Of a stretch of 8,048 bases of DNA, positions 1 to 6,375 are shown one piece after another. Position numbers and translations under genes: made by a program. This DNA comes from Thermogutta sp. (lineage in GTDB: Bacteria > Planctomycetota > Planctomycetia > Pirellulales > Thermoguttaceae), in NCBI GenBank assembly GCA_012798155.1, contig JAAZNR010000938.1, positions 1-8,048 on the forward strand, read 5' to 3'. Below the pieces are notes generated by a model that was given only the letters and a program-made list of their open reading frames with translations, made no database searches and was not told the origin of the DNA. The stretch's first letter is position 1. Every line of letters starts with the position of its first letter.

Positions 1-125
1 CGAAATCCCCCTGTCTTGAGGGGATAGGGTCCTCTCGTACCACCGTCGAACCGGCTTGCTCGCAACCCTGGCGTCGGCCCGCCAAGCCGCTGCGGGTTCG
101 AGAGACTGGAACGCAAACAGTTGGG
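1..125. other. Leader region upstream of serC, no supported gene
   Basis: No gene is supported here. One plus frame is open from the left edge to a TAA at 139-141, but its translation resembles no family I know, so a C-terminal tail of an upstream gene is possible but unsupported. A small hairpin can form at 8-23 (arms CCCCT and AGGGG, 6-nt loop). It has no T-run after it, so it is not a convincing intrinsic terminator. No clear -35/-10 pair is visible for serC. Confidence 0.4.
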
Positions 126-156
126 AATACGGTTAAGACATAATACGGTAAGACAT
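126..156. repeat. Imperfect tandem repeat, two ~16-nt units, upstream of serC
   Basis: Unit 1 (126-141) reads AATACGGTTAAGACAT and unit 2 (142-156) reads AATACGGTAAGACAT; they differ by one T. The pair is AT-richer than its surroundings and ends one base before the serC ribosome-binding site. The shared core ACGGTAAGAC resembles the ACGGTAAAAGACC core of the tandem array at 4579-4632. It could be an operator-like site, a leader element or a dispersed repeat; the sequence does not decide. Confidence 0.7.
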
Positions 157-157
157 C

Positions 158-164
158 AGGAGAG
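158..164 (+). promoter_or_regulatory. Ribosome-binding site of serC (decides the start)
   Basis: AGGAGAG lies 6 nt before the ATG at 171 but only 3 nt before the in-frame GTG at 168. The spacing favours ATG 171. Confidence 0.75.
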
Positions 165-170
165 ACAGTG

Positions 171-1277
171 ATGACCCAGCGAGTTTATAACTTTGCACCG
201 GGCCCGGCGGTGCTGCCCGAGCCGGCACTCGAAGAGGCCCAAAGGAATCTCATGGCCTTGCCGGGCGTGGGAATGTCGGTTCTGGAAATCAGCCATCGCT
301 CGGCGGCCTTCAGCGAGATCATTCAGGGGGCCGAGCGCAATCTTCGCACGCTTTTGCAAATCCCCGAGGACTACGCGGTCCTGTTCTTGCAGGGCGGCGC
401 CAAATTGCAGTTCGGCATGGTGCCGATGAACTTCCTCCGCAATACCGGCGCCAGGGCGTCCTACATCGTCAGCGGCACATGGAGCAAGCAAGCGGCGGCG
501 GAGGCCGCGGGGCAAGGTCAAGTCCATGTCGCCTGGGACGGCAAGGCGACCAATTACGATCGCGTCCCGGCCGACGACCAACTGAATATCGCCCCCGACT
601 CCATTTACGTTTATTTATGCTCGAACGAGACGATCGCGGGCGTGCAGTTCCCTCGCGAACCGGAAACGAACGGCATCCCGCTGGTATGCGACGCCTCGTC
701 GGAATTGCTCAGCCGTCCGGTCGATATCCGCCGTTACGGAATCCTCTTCGCCTGCGCTCAGAAGAACCTCGGGCCGGCCGGCGTCACGGTCGTCATCATC
801 CGCAAGGACTTCTTGGACCGCTGCCCCAATGACCTGCCCATGATGCTCAATTACCGGCAATTGGCCGAGCACAACTCGCTTCTCAATACGCCTCCGGTCT
901 TCGCCGTTTACATGGTCAAATTGGTGACCGACTGGGTGCTGCGGGAATTCGGCGATCTTCAAAAGCTGAAAGAGTTCAATGAGAAGAAGGCCGCCCTCTT
1001 ATACGACGCGATCGCATCATGCGGCGGTTTTTATACGGTGCACGCGGCCCCCGGCAGCCGCTCCGCGATGAACATCGCTTTCCGCCTCCCCAACGCCGAG
1101 ACCGAAAAGAAATTCTTGGCCGAGTCGCGGAAGGTCGGGCTGTACAATCTGGAGGGCCATCGCTCCGTCGGGGGCTGCCGCGCCTCGATCTACAACGCCA
1201 TGCCTTGGGAGGGCGTGGTCGCCCTCCGCGACTTCATGCTGCAATTCTACCAGGCCAATCGCGACCAAGTCGGATGA
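171..1277 (+). CDS. serC: Phosphoserine aminotransferase SerC
   Basis: A PLP-dependent, class V aminotransferase of 368 residues, close to the usual length of about 360. In this family it converts 3-phosphohydroxypyruvate and glutamate to O-phosphoserine and 2-oxoglutarate, and it also acts in pyridoxal phosphate synthesis; it is a cytosolic homodimer. Visible signatures are the N-terminal NFAPGPAVLPEP, the GMSVLEISHRS block, the cofactor-phosphate region FLQGGAKLQF, the CSNETIAGVQF block, the Schiff-base lysine in ACAQKNLGPAG (Lys198 from the ATG at 171, the same position as in Escherichia coli SerC) and the C-terminal GHRSVGGCRASIYNAMP. I chose ATG 171 over GTG 168 on ribosome-site spacing. 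The helicase gene follows 81 bases after the stop on the same strand. Nothing suggests truncation or frameshift. Confidence 0.97.
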   Translation: MTQRVYNFAPGPAVLPEPALEEAQRNLMALPGVGMSVLEISHRSAAFSEIIQGAERNLRTLLQIPEDYAVLFLQGGAKLQFGMVPMNFLRNTGARASYIVSGTWSKQAAAEAAGQGQVHVAWDGKATNYDRVPADDQLNIAPDSIYVYLCSNETIAGVQFPREPETNGIPLVCDASSELLSRPVDIRRYGILFACAQKNLGPAGVTVVIIRKDFLDRCPNDLPMMLNYRQLAEHNSLLNTPPVFAVYMVKLVTDWVLREFGDLQKLKEFNEKKAALLYDAIASCGGFYTVHAAPGSRSAMNIAFRLPNAETEKKFLAESRKVGLYNLEGHRSVGGCRASIYNAMPWEGVVALRDFMLQFYQANRDQVG

Positions 1278-1358
1278 CGATCGCCCGTTCAAGAGGCGGC
1301 CGCAACCTCCCGGCGGATGCTGCCGTTGGCACCGGAAGACAACGGACAGAGCCATTCC

Positions 1359-3608
1359 ATGAATGACGCGGATCTTTTGTCGGGTCTGACTCCCGCCCAA
1401 CGAGAAGCGGTCACTCATATCGACGGACCGCTTCTCATCTTGGCGGGGCCGGGCAGCGGGAAGACCCGGGTGGTTACCCACCGCATCGCCTACTTGCTTC
1501 GCCGGGGCGTTCCCGGCGAGCAGATACTCGGGTTGACCTTTACCAATAAGGCGGCCGCCGAAATGGCGAGCCGCGTCGAGCAATTGGTGCCCGGCGCCCG
1601 AGTCCGGCTGGGAACCTTTCATCGTTTTGCGGCCCAATTTCTCCGCCGCCACGGGCGCCACGTGGGACTGCAAGCCAACTTCACGATTTACGACAAGGAA
1701 GATTCGCTGAAGGGACTGCGGCGCGCCATCGCGGAGGCCGGCGTGGACCTGATGAACTATACGCCCGATGCCGTCGCGGCCGCCATCAGTTGGGCCAAGA
1801 ATGCCTTTATTCAGTCGCACGAATACAGCCCCCGCGACGGTTCCCCGATCGGTTCCATCGTGCAGAAGGTATATCCGCTCTATCAACGGTGGCTGAGCCG
1901 GTCCAACGCCGTCGATTTCGACGATCTGCTGCTCAACACCGCCGTCGTGCTGCAGCGCGATCCGGAGCTTCGCCGCGACCTGGACGCCCGGCACCGCTAT
2001 ATCATGGTGGACGAGTATCAGGACACCAATCTCGTTCAATACGCCATCGCCCGCGCACTCTCTATCGACTATCCCAATCTCGCCGTGACGGGCGACCCCG
2101 ACCAGTCGATTTACGGGTGGCGCGGCGCCGATCTGAACAACATCCTGGAGTTCGAGCGCGACTTTCCGGACGTTCGCGTGGTGCGATTGGAACAGAATTA
2201 CCGCAGCACGAAGAAGATCTTGCAGGCGGCGGCCGGCCTGATCGCGCACAACGTGAAGCGCAAGCGCAAAGACCTCTTCACCTTGAACGACGACGGAGCC
2301 GACGTGCGCCTGGTCGCCTATCGCGATCAAACGGAAGAGGCGGAGGACGTCGCGAGCCAAATCCAGTCCGCCCTCCGCGAGGGCCGCCGCCGCGCCCGCG
2401 ACTTCGCGGTCTTCTACCGCGTCAACGCCCTCTCGCGAGAGTTCGAACTGGCGCTCCGCCGCCGCAACATCCCCTACCAGATCGTCAACGGCGTGGAGTT
2501 CTTTCAGCGGCGCGAGATCAAGGACCTGGTCGCCTACCTCAAATTCATCCAGAACCCGCGCGACGAGGTCGCCTTTCTTCGAATCGTCAACACCCCGCCC
2601 CGAGGCATCGGCAACACCACCCTCGCCCGGGTGGCGGAGTTCGCGCGATCCCAGGGCTGGGATATTTGGACGGCCGCAGCCCGGGCGGAAAGCATCCCGG
2701 GGGTGCAATCCCGGGCGGCGAGCAAGCTTGCGGAATTCGTCCGGCTCATCGACAACCTGACCGCGGCGGCTTCCGGTCCCATGGAAGAACTGCTGGGTTG
2801 CGTCCTTGCCGAGACCGGCTATCGCGAGCTGTTCCGCAAATCCTCCGCCGAAGAGGATCAAGAGCGATTGGCCAACGTCGAAGAGCTGCTGACCTATGCC
2901 CGCCAATTCGACGAGCAGCACCCCGAGCCGGGCGGACTGGACGCCTTCCTGGAAGAGGTCAGCTTGGTCAATGACGTGGATGCGTGGGAGGGCGATGACC
3001 GCGTCACGCTGATGAGTCTCCACGCCTCGAAAGGGCTGGAATTCCCGGTGGTGTTCTTGACCGCCGTCGAACAAGGGATTCTGCCGCATGAACGGAGCCT
3101 CAAGTCGAACGACCAAATGGAGGAAGAGCGGCGGTTGATGTTCGTCGGGATGACCCGTGCCATGGAAGAATTGCAGATCAGCTATGCCTCGATGCGGGAT
3201 TTCCGCGGCCGGCGCGGGCTGACCATTCCCAGCCCCTTTCTCATGGAGCTGCCCAAGAATGGCCTGCAAACGCACGGCCGGGCCGCCGAACTCGCCGGAA
3301 CCGCGGCGCGTCCCCCGCAGACCTCCGATCGCCGCGAGCCGCCGCTGCGCCGCGCGGGCAACGGCCAAGGCCCCAGACTGACCACCGCCGCCGCCTTGGC
3401 CGGCTCCGCCGCTTCCGGTCCCGCTCGCACCGACGATTATGCCCAAGATATGCTGGTGGCCCATCCCCGGCATGGAGTGGGCCGCATCGTGGCGCTCAGC
3501 GGAAGCGGCGAGAATCGCAAGGCCGTCGTGGATTTCGGCGGCCGCATCGGGCGCGTCAAATTCATTCTCTCCAAGGCCGGCCTCAAACCCCTCAAGCGAT
3601 CCCGATAA
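1359..3608 (+). CDS. pcrA: ATP-dependent DNA helicase, PcrA/UvrD type (SF1A)
   Basis: A 3'-5' superfamily 1A helicase of 749 residues; family roles are nucleotide excision repair, clearing proteins from DNA and resolving transcription-replication conflicts. All core motifs are present: Q motif (LTPAQREAV, Gln14), Walker A GPGSGKT (30-36), motif Ia TFTNKAAAEM, motif II VDEYQDTN (Asp218, Glu219), motif III GDPDQSIYGWRGAD (from 245), motif IV NYRST (Arg282), motif V LHASKGLEF (from 554) and motif VI VGMTRAMEEL (Arg600). A low-complexity linker rich in Ala, Pro and Arg (about 635-690) leads to a Tudor-like C-terminal domain (694-749, HPRHGVGRIVAL...DFGGRIGRVKF), the module that binds RNA polymerase in PcrA/UvrD. 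An earlier in-frame ATG at 1317 would add 14 residues. I chose 1359 because MNDADLLSGLTPAQR matches the usual PcrA N-terminus; ribosome-site evidence is weak for both starts. Confidence 0.96.
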   Translation: MNDADLLSGLTPAQREAVTHIDGPLLILAGPGSGKTRVVTHRIAYLLRRGVPGEQILGLTFTNKAAAEMASRVEQLVPGARVRLGTFHRFAAQFLRRHGRHVGLQANFTIYDKEDSLKGLRRAIAEAGVDLMNYTPDAVAAAISWAKNAFIQSHEYSPRDGSPIGSIVQKVYPLYQRWLSRSNAVDFDDLLLNTAVVLQRDPELRRDLDARHRYIMVDEYQDTNLVQYAIARALSIDYPNLAVTGDPDQSIYGWRGADLNNILEFERDFPDVRVVRLEQNYRSTKKILQAAAGLIAHNVKRKRKDLFTLNDDGADVRLVAYRDQTEEAEDVASQIQSALREGRRRARDFAVFYRVNALSREFELALRRRNIPYQIVNGVEFFQRREIKDLVAYLKFIQNPRDEVAFLRIVNTPPRGIGNTTLARVAEFARSQGWDIWTAAARAESIPGVQSRAASKLAEFVRLIDNLTAAASGPMEELLGCVLAETGYRELFRKSSAEEDQERLANVEELLTYARQFDEQHPEPGGLDAFLEEVSLVNDVDAWEGDDRVTLMSLHASKGLEFPVVFLTAVEQGILPHERSLKSNDQMEEERRLMFVGMTRAMEELQISYASMRDFRGRRGLTIPSPFLMELPKNGLQTHGRAAELAGTAARPPQTSDRREPPLRRAGNGQGPRLTTAAALAGSAASGPARTDDYAQDMLVAHPRHGVGRIVALSGSGENRKAVVDFGGRIGRVKFILSKAGLKPLKRSR

Positions 3609-3630
3609 TCTCTATTTTGAAGGTCGTTGA

Positions 3631-3640
3631 AAGGAGAGGG
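3631..3640 (+). promoter_or_regulatory. Ribosome-binding site of the YceH-like gene (decides the start)
   Basis: AAGGAGAGGG ends 7 nt before the ATG at 3648. The frame is open upstream to a TTG at 3627, but that codon lies in front of this site, so ATG 3648 is the likely start. Confidence 0.8.
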
Positions 3641-3647
3641 CGCATCC

Positions 3648-4487
3648 ATGAGTGAAGACGTTATCGCGGGCGAACGCCAGGAGTATCCCGGCCGCGGACG
3701 CACGTTGAGCCTCGTCGAGCGCCGCGTGTTCGGCGTCCTCATCGAAAAGGCCAAGACCACGCCGGCCGCCTATCCCCTGACCCTCAACGCCATCATCACC
3801 GCCTGCAATCAAAAGAGCAATCGCGACCCGGTGATGCAGGTGGACGAACCCGCCGCGGAAGCGGCCTTGGAAACGCTCCGCCGCCTGGGAGCGGTCGGCG
3901 TCATTCAAGGTTCCGGTCGCGTCGATAAGTATCGCCATTACGCCTATGAATGGCTGGGCGTGGACAAGTTGGAACTCAGCGTCCTTTGCGAGTTGCTCCT
4001 TCGCGGACCGCAGACGGAAGGCGAACTGCGATCCCACGTCTCGCGCATGGAGCCGATCCCCGACCTGCCGGCCCTGCGGACCGTCTTGGACGGACTGGAA
4101 AAGAAGGGCCTGCTTCATCGTCTGACTCCGCCCGGACGAGGCCATACGGTAACCCATTCCTTTCATTTGCCGCAGGAACTCGAGCGGATTCGGGCGCGAT
4201 TTCGGGCCGTGTCCGCGGCGTGGCACGAGGAACATGATGCGAGCGAGGCCCCCGCGTCGCTCGATCCGTCCGCGGCGATCTTGAACGATTCGCGCCCCCT
4301 GCAAGTCGCGCCCTCTCAACCTGCGTCCGGCATCCCAACGGCGGATGCGACCGCCGACCCGGCCGCTCGCCTGTGCGAGTTGGAGCGACAGCTCGATGAA
4401 ATGCGGGCGCAGATTGCTTTCCTCAAAGAAGAACTCCAGTCCCTCCGCGCCGACCTTTCCGATCTGAGAAGAGACCTGGGGGCGTAG
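3648..4487 (+). CDS. yceH: YceH/DUF480 (UPF0502) family protein with C-terminal coiled coil
   Basis: A 279-residue member of the DUF480 family, whose fold is a pair of winged-helix domains; the biochemical role is not established. The first domain shows the family signature LSLVERRVFGVLIEKAKTTP followed by NAIITACNQKSNRDPVM (from residue 47). The second shows ELLLRGPQTEGELRSHVSRM (about 115-134). The closest named relative I recall, E. coli YceH, is about 215 residues. The extra length here is a low-complexity linker (about 200-240) and a heptad-like, charged and leucine-rich helix (242-277, CELERQLDEMRAQIAFLKEEL) typical of a coiled coil. This suggests oligomerisation or partner binding (inference). 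The gene begins 39 bases after the helicase stop on the same strand, so co-expression is likely. The paired winged helices make nucleic-acid binding plausible but not shown. Confidence 0.92.
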   Translation: MSEDVIAGERQEYPGRGRTLSLVERRVFGVLIEKAKTTPAAYPLTLNAIITACNQKSNRDPVMQVDEPAAEAALETLRRLGAVGVIQGSGRVDKYRHYAYEWLGVDKLELSVLCELLLRGPQTEGELRSHVSRMEPIPDLPALRTVLDGLEKKGLLHRLTPPGRGHTVTHSFHLPQELERIRARFRAVSAAWHEEHDASEAPASLDPSAAILNDSRPLQVAPSQPASGIPTADATADPAARLCELERQLDEMRAQIAFLKEELQSLRADLSDLRRDLGA

Positions 4488-4578
4488 GCGAAGACTCTCG
4501 GCGAAGAACCGCGGCAAATCAACCGTCGGCCGATCGCTTACCCATCATCCGGCTCCGCGCCGCCTTGCTTCTTCTACC
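4488..4578. other. Intergenic stretch after the YceH-like gene
   Basis: I see no gene, T-tailed terminator hairpin or promoter in this stretch. It leads directly into the 18-bp tandem repeats at 4579. Confidence 0.4.
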
Positions 4579-4632
4579 CGGTAAAAGACCGTGACACGGT
4601 AAAAGACCGCTACACGGTAAAAGACCGTGGCA
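4579..4632. repeat. Three tandem copies of an 18-bp hairpin-forming repeat
   Basis: The units are at 4579-4596, 4597-4614 and 4615-4632. Each begins with the invariant 13-mer CGGTAAAAGACCG and then has a variable 5-mer (TGACA, CTACA, TGGCA). The 13-mer is a small inverted repeat, with CGGT and ACCG around an AAAAG loop. In the third copy the arms extend to 6 bp (CACGGT 4613-4618, ACCGTG 4624-4629). Copies 1 and 2 also form a 13-nt near-perfect palindrome across their junction (4588-4600, ACCGTGACACGGT), so alternative pairings exist. Because 18 is a multiple of three, any frame through the array is periodic. The function is unknown. Confidence 0.9.
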
Positions 4633-4852
4633 ACGCCCTTCCGCCGTCGATAGCGACCACAGCCTGCCGAAAGTACTTGTTCGCACTACGCTCCGCCTGA
4701 AAAACCCTCTTGCGGGATCGAGAACACGGCTTATCGTGATGGGTAGTCAAAGAGCTTGTCGATAGGGCCGAGTTTGTGCGAGGGGCGGATGCACGATGCT
4801 GCGTCGCGTGTTGACGGATGAACGCCGGGATTGGGCAAGACATCTTCAATAA
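4633..4852. other. Intergenic stretch between the 18-bp repeats and the transposase remnant
   Basis: No intact gene is supported. A short plus frame from ATG 4798 to a TAA at 4850-4852 begins MLRRVLTDERRDWA, loosely like the LTDEQW start of IS5-type transposases. It may be the displaced 5' end of the element decayed at 4853-5197. The stretch 4741-4767 (from GGGTAGTCAAAGAGC) sits where an insertion-sequence end could lie, but I found no matching inverted copy downstream. A minus-strand open frame over 4610-4849 runs into the 18-bp repeats and has no recognisable family. Confidence 0.35.
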
Positions 4853-5197
4853 GCCTGCTGCGACGGGCCGCCGCCGGCGGCGGAAAAAGGAAGGCCCGAG
4901 GAGCCTTGCGACTACGCCTTAGGCCGTTCACAGGGCGGATTTCCCACCAAGGTGCACGTGCTCTGCGACCGGGAGGGGCATCCTTGGGAGATCGTGGTCT
5001 CGGGAGGGCAAGTCCACGAATCGCAAATGTTCCGCCCGCCGCTTGCAAAGACGGAAAGGAGACGGTATGAATTGCGCTGTGCGAACGGTCAATTTCGGGG
5101 AGGTATGCCTTCTCGGGATAGGCCGGCCGTAGGCTGTATCGGGCTGTTGAGGCGATGCGACCTCGTGAAGAAGGGGCGCGATGACTATGGCAAATAA
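4853..5197 (+). pseudogene. Remnant of an IS5-family (DDE) transposase
   Basis: The open frame starts after a TAA at 4850-4852 and ends at TAA 5195-5197. Its middle reads CDYALGRSQGGFPTKVH, then VLCDREGHPWEIVVSGGQ and VHESQMF. This is the well-known IS5/IS427-type block (usually DHALGRSRGGFSTKIHLLCD...GHPL...GGQAHES) around the catalytic core. There is no intact N-terminal half and no recognisable C-terminal part: the expected GDKGY and NxVER...LK segments are absent after about position 5045. The element is therefore truncated and inactive, probably with an internal deletion or frameshifts. No terminal inverted repeats or target duplication could be identified, so the borders are those of the open frame, not of the element. 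Family assignment is firm for 4890-5045 and weak outside it. Confidence 0.78.
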
Positions 5198-5389
5198 TAA
5201 ACACACCTATCAATTGACCTATGTTCATCAGACGAACTTAGTCAGAACGACATTATTCCGGAGTATGTCGCCTTTAGTCACAGGATCGAGCGCTGATCGT
5301 GGGCGGACGCCCGGCGATGGACGCCCAAGCCCGGCGGGATGGATAAGATAGAACGTTTCCAACCCCCTTCTAACCCGCCGATTGAGCTT
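5198..5389. other. Intergenic stretch with short repeated motifs
   Basis: No gene is supported. The hexamer TAGTCA recurs at 5239 and 5275 and again at 5390 and 5470, usually as CTTTAGTCAC or similar. A near-palindrome, GTTCATCAGACGAAC, lies at 5223-5237 with one mismatch between its 7-nt arms. Around 5306-5340 the word GGACGCCC occurs twice, followed by CCGGCG-type words, forming a small GC-rich imperfect repeat. No promoter was recognised. Confidence 0.4.
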
Positions 5390-5555
5390 TAGTCACAAGC
5401 CGCAAGCCCGATGGTGGTTTAATAGAAGGGATTGTTCAGGGGTTTCAATGGGTTGTTCAAGGGTTCCTCTAGTCATAGGCGGCAACACCGATGATGGTGA
5501 AATAGCAGGGGCCGTTCAAGGGTTCCTGAAATAGGAGGGGCCGTTCCGGCGTTCC
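5390..5555. repeat. Degenerate direct repeats: two ~80-nt units carrying a 26-nt element
   Basis: Unit A starts at TAGTCA 5390 and unit B at TAGTCA 5470. Aligned without gaps, their first 55 bases agree at 42 positions by hand count. Within them is a 26-nt element that starts AATAGNAGGG and ends GTTYC. It is present at 5421-5446, 5501-5526 and 5530-5555, and a shortened copy (GGGTTGTTCAAGGGTTCC) lies at 5450-5467. The last full copy ends at the base next to the minus-strand stop codon at 5556-5558. No open frame of note runs through it. It may be a dispersed intergenic repeat family or the transcript end of the neighbouring pseudouridine synthase gene. Confidence 0.8.
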
Positions 5556-6251
5556 CTATCGTGGCGGCGAGCCGTCATGGAATGAGTCTGTTGCAAACCC
5601 GAACGCTCGCCAGGGGCCGGGCAGCGGCGCCGTGACCGTGACCGGACGGCCCTCCGTGGGGTGGATAAACGCCAGCCGCCGCGCGTGCAAGGCGATTCCT
5701 TGGCCGAAGGGACGACAGCTGCCGTACTTTCGGTCGCCTACGATGGGCATTCCCTCGGCCGACAACTGGGCGCGAATTTGGTGCTTGCGGCCGGTCTCCA
5801 GCTCGATCTCCAAGAGCGCCAGGCCCCGTTGGGCGGCCAAGCGACGGACGAGGAGCGACGCCTCTTGGGCGTCGGGATTGCCGCGGTGGGTGACGTGCAC
5901 GCGGCGAAATCGGGGATCACCTCGAAGCCAGTGCCGCAATCGCCCCTCGCGGACCCTCGGCCCATCCTCCACCACCGCCCAGTAGGTCTTTTCGACGGAG
6001 CGGAGGCGGAACTGCTCGGCCAACCGAGCCGCGGCCTTGGATGTCTTGGCCACCAATACGGCCCCGCTGACCGGGACATCCAAGCGACTCACGATGCCCA
6101 GATAGACGTTACCCGACTTGGCGTCCCGTCTCCGGATGAAGTCCTTCAAGGTCGTGAGGAGCGTGGCCTTGCCCGCGGGAAGCCCCATGGTGGCCAACCC
6201 CGCCGGCTTATTGACGACCAGCACCTGTCGATCTTCAAATAGGATTTCCAT
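5556..6251 (-). CDS. RluA-family RNA pseudouridine synthase
   Basis: A 231-residue protein of the RluA family, which isomerises uridine to pseudouridine in rRNA or tRNA in the cytoplasm. It is a short, catalytic-domain-only form without an N-terminal S4 RNA-binding domain. It opens with EILFEDRQVLVVNKPAGL (Lys15 in the NKPAG motif). The catalytic aspartate is Asp58 in SRLDVPVSG, where most relatives have HRLD. It ends with the family block LEIELETGRKHQIRAQL followed by PIVGDRKYG (about 148-177). The particular rRNA or tRNA target cannot be assigned, so no symbol is given. The ATG at 6251 matches the usual family start, but no strong ribosome-binding site precedes it. The gene is divergent from maf across 124 bases, and its stop abuts the 26-nt repeat array. 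Confidence 0.93.
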   Translation of the reverse strand: MEILFEDRQVLVVNKPAGLATMGLPAGKATLLTTLKDFIRRRDAKSGNVYLGIVSRLDVPVSGAVLVAKTSKAAARLAEQFRLRSVEKTYWAVVEDGPRVREGRLRHWLRGDPRFRRVHVTHRGNPDAQEASLLVRRLAAQRGLALLEIELETGRKHQIRAQLSAEGMPIVGDRKYGSCRPFGQGIALHARRLAFIHPTEGRPVTVTAPLPGPWRAFGFATDSFHDGSPPR

Positions 6252-6375
6252 CGAGGAGCCTGGACCGAGTTATTCCTGTCGCCTCGTTCGTGCGCGCGTT
6301 GCCCCGTTCCTGGGCGAGGTGACAAGGCGGAATGCGGAGCCACCCATTTTCAGTCAGCATAGGGGAGACGGCGGC
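6252..6375. promoter_or_regulatory. Divergent intergenic region between the RluA-type gene and maf
   Basis: The 124 bases separating two outward-facing starts must hold promoters for one or both genes unless distant ones are used. I cannot point to a convincing -35/-10 pair on either strand, and no operator-like palindrome stands out. Confidence 0.35.
6361..6368 (+). promoter_or_regulatory. Ribosome-binding site of maf (decides the start)
   Basis: AGGGGAGA lies 7 nt before the ATG at 6376. The same frame is open back to 6118, antisense to the pseudouridine synthase gene; this site and the protein family length fix the start at 6376. Confidence 0.8.

Noticed and set aside
8..23. Intrinsic terminator of an upstream gene
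   Set aside because: The stem is only 5 bp and no T-run follows.
28..40. GGTCCTCTCGTAC, a 13-base match to the complement of the 23S rRNA sarcin-ricin loop
   Set aside because: The match does not extend on either side compared with the 23S sequence I remember, so an rRNA gene or fragment is not supported.
1017..3473. An 818-codon open frame on the minus strand, antisense to the helicase and the end of serC
   Set aside because: The plus strand encodes a complete helicase with all motifs. The antisense product is low-complexity and resembles nothing, and such frames are common opposite GC-rich genes.
3612..4517. A 301-codon minus-strand frame over the YceH-like gene
   Set aside because: It is a shadow of a recognisable plus-strand gene that has a good ribosome-binding site.
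4579..4632. Possible CRISPR array
   Set aside because: The units are contiguous, with 5-base variable parts instead of 30-40-base spacers, and there are no cas genes in the window.
5661..6242. A 193-codon plus-strand frame opposite the RluA-type gene
   Set aside because: It is antisense to a protein with clear family motifs, and its own translation has no recognisable domain.
6118..6375. An 86-residue N-terminal extension of Maf
   Set aside because: It overlaps the opposite-strand gene, has no family similarity, and a strong ribosome-binding site precedes the ATG at 6376.
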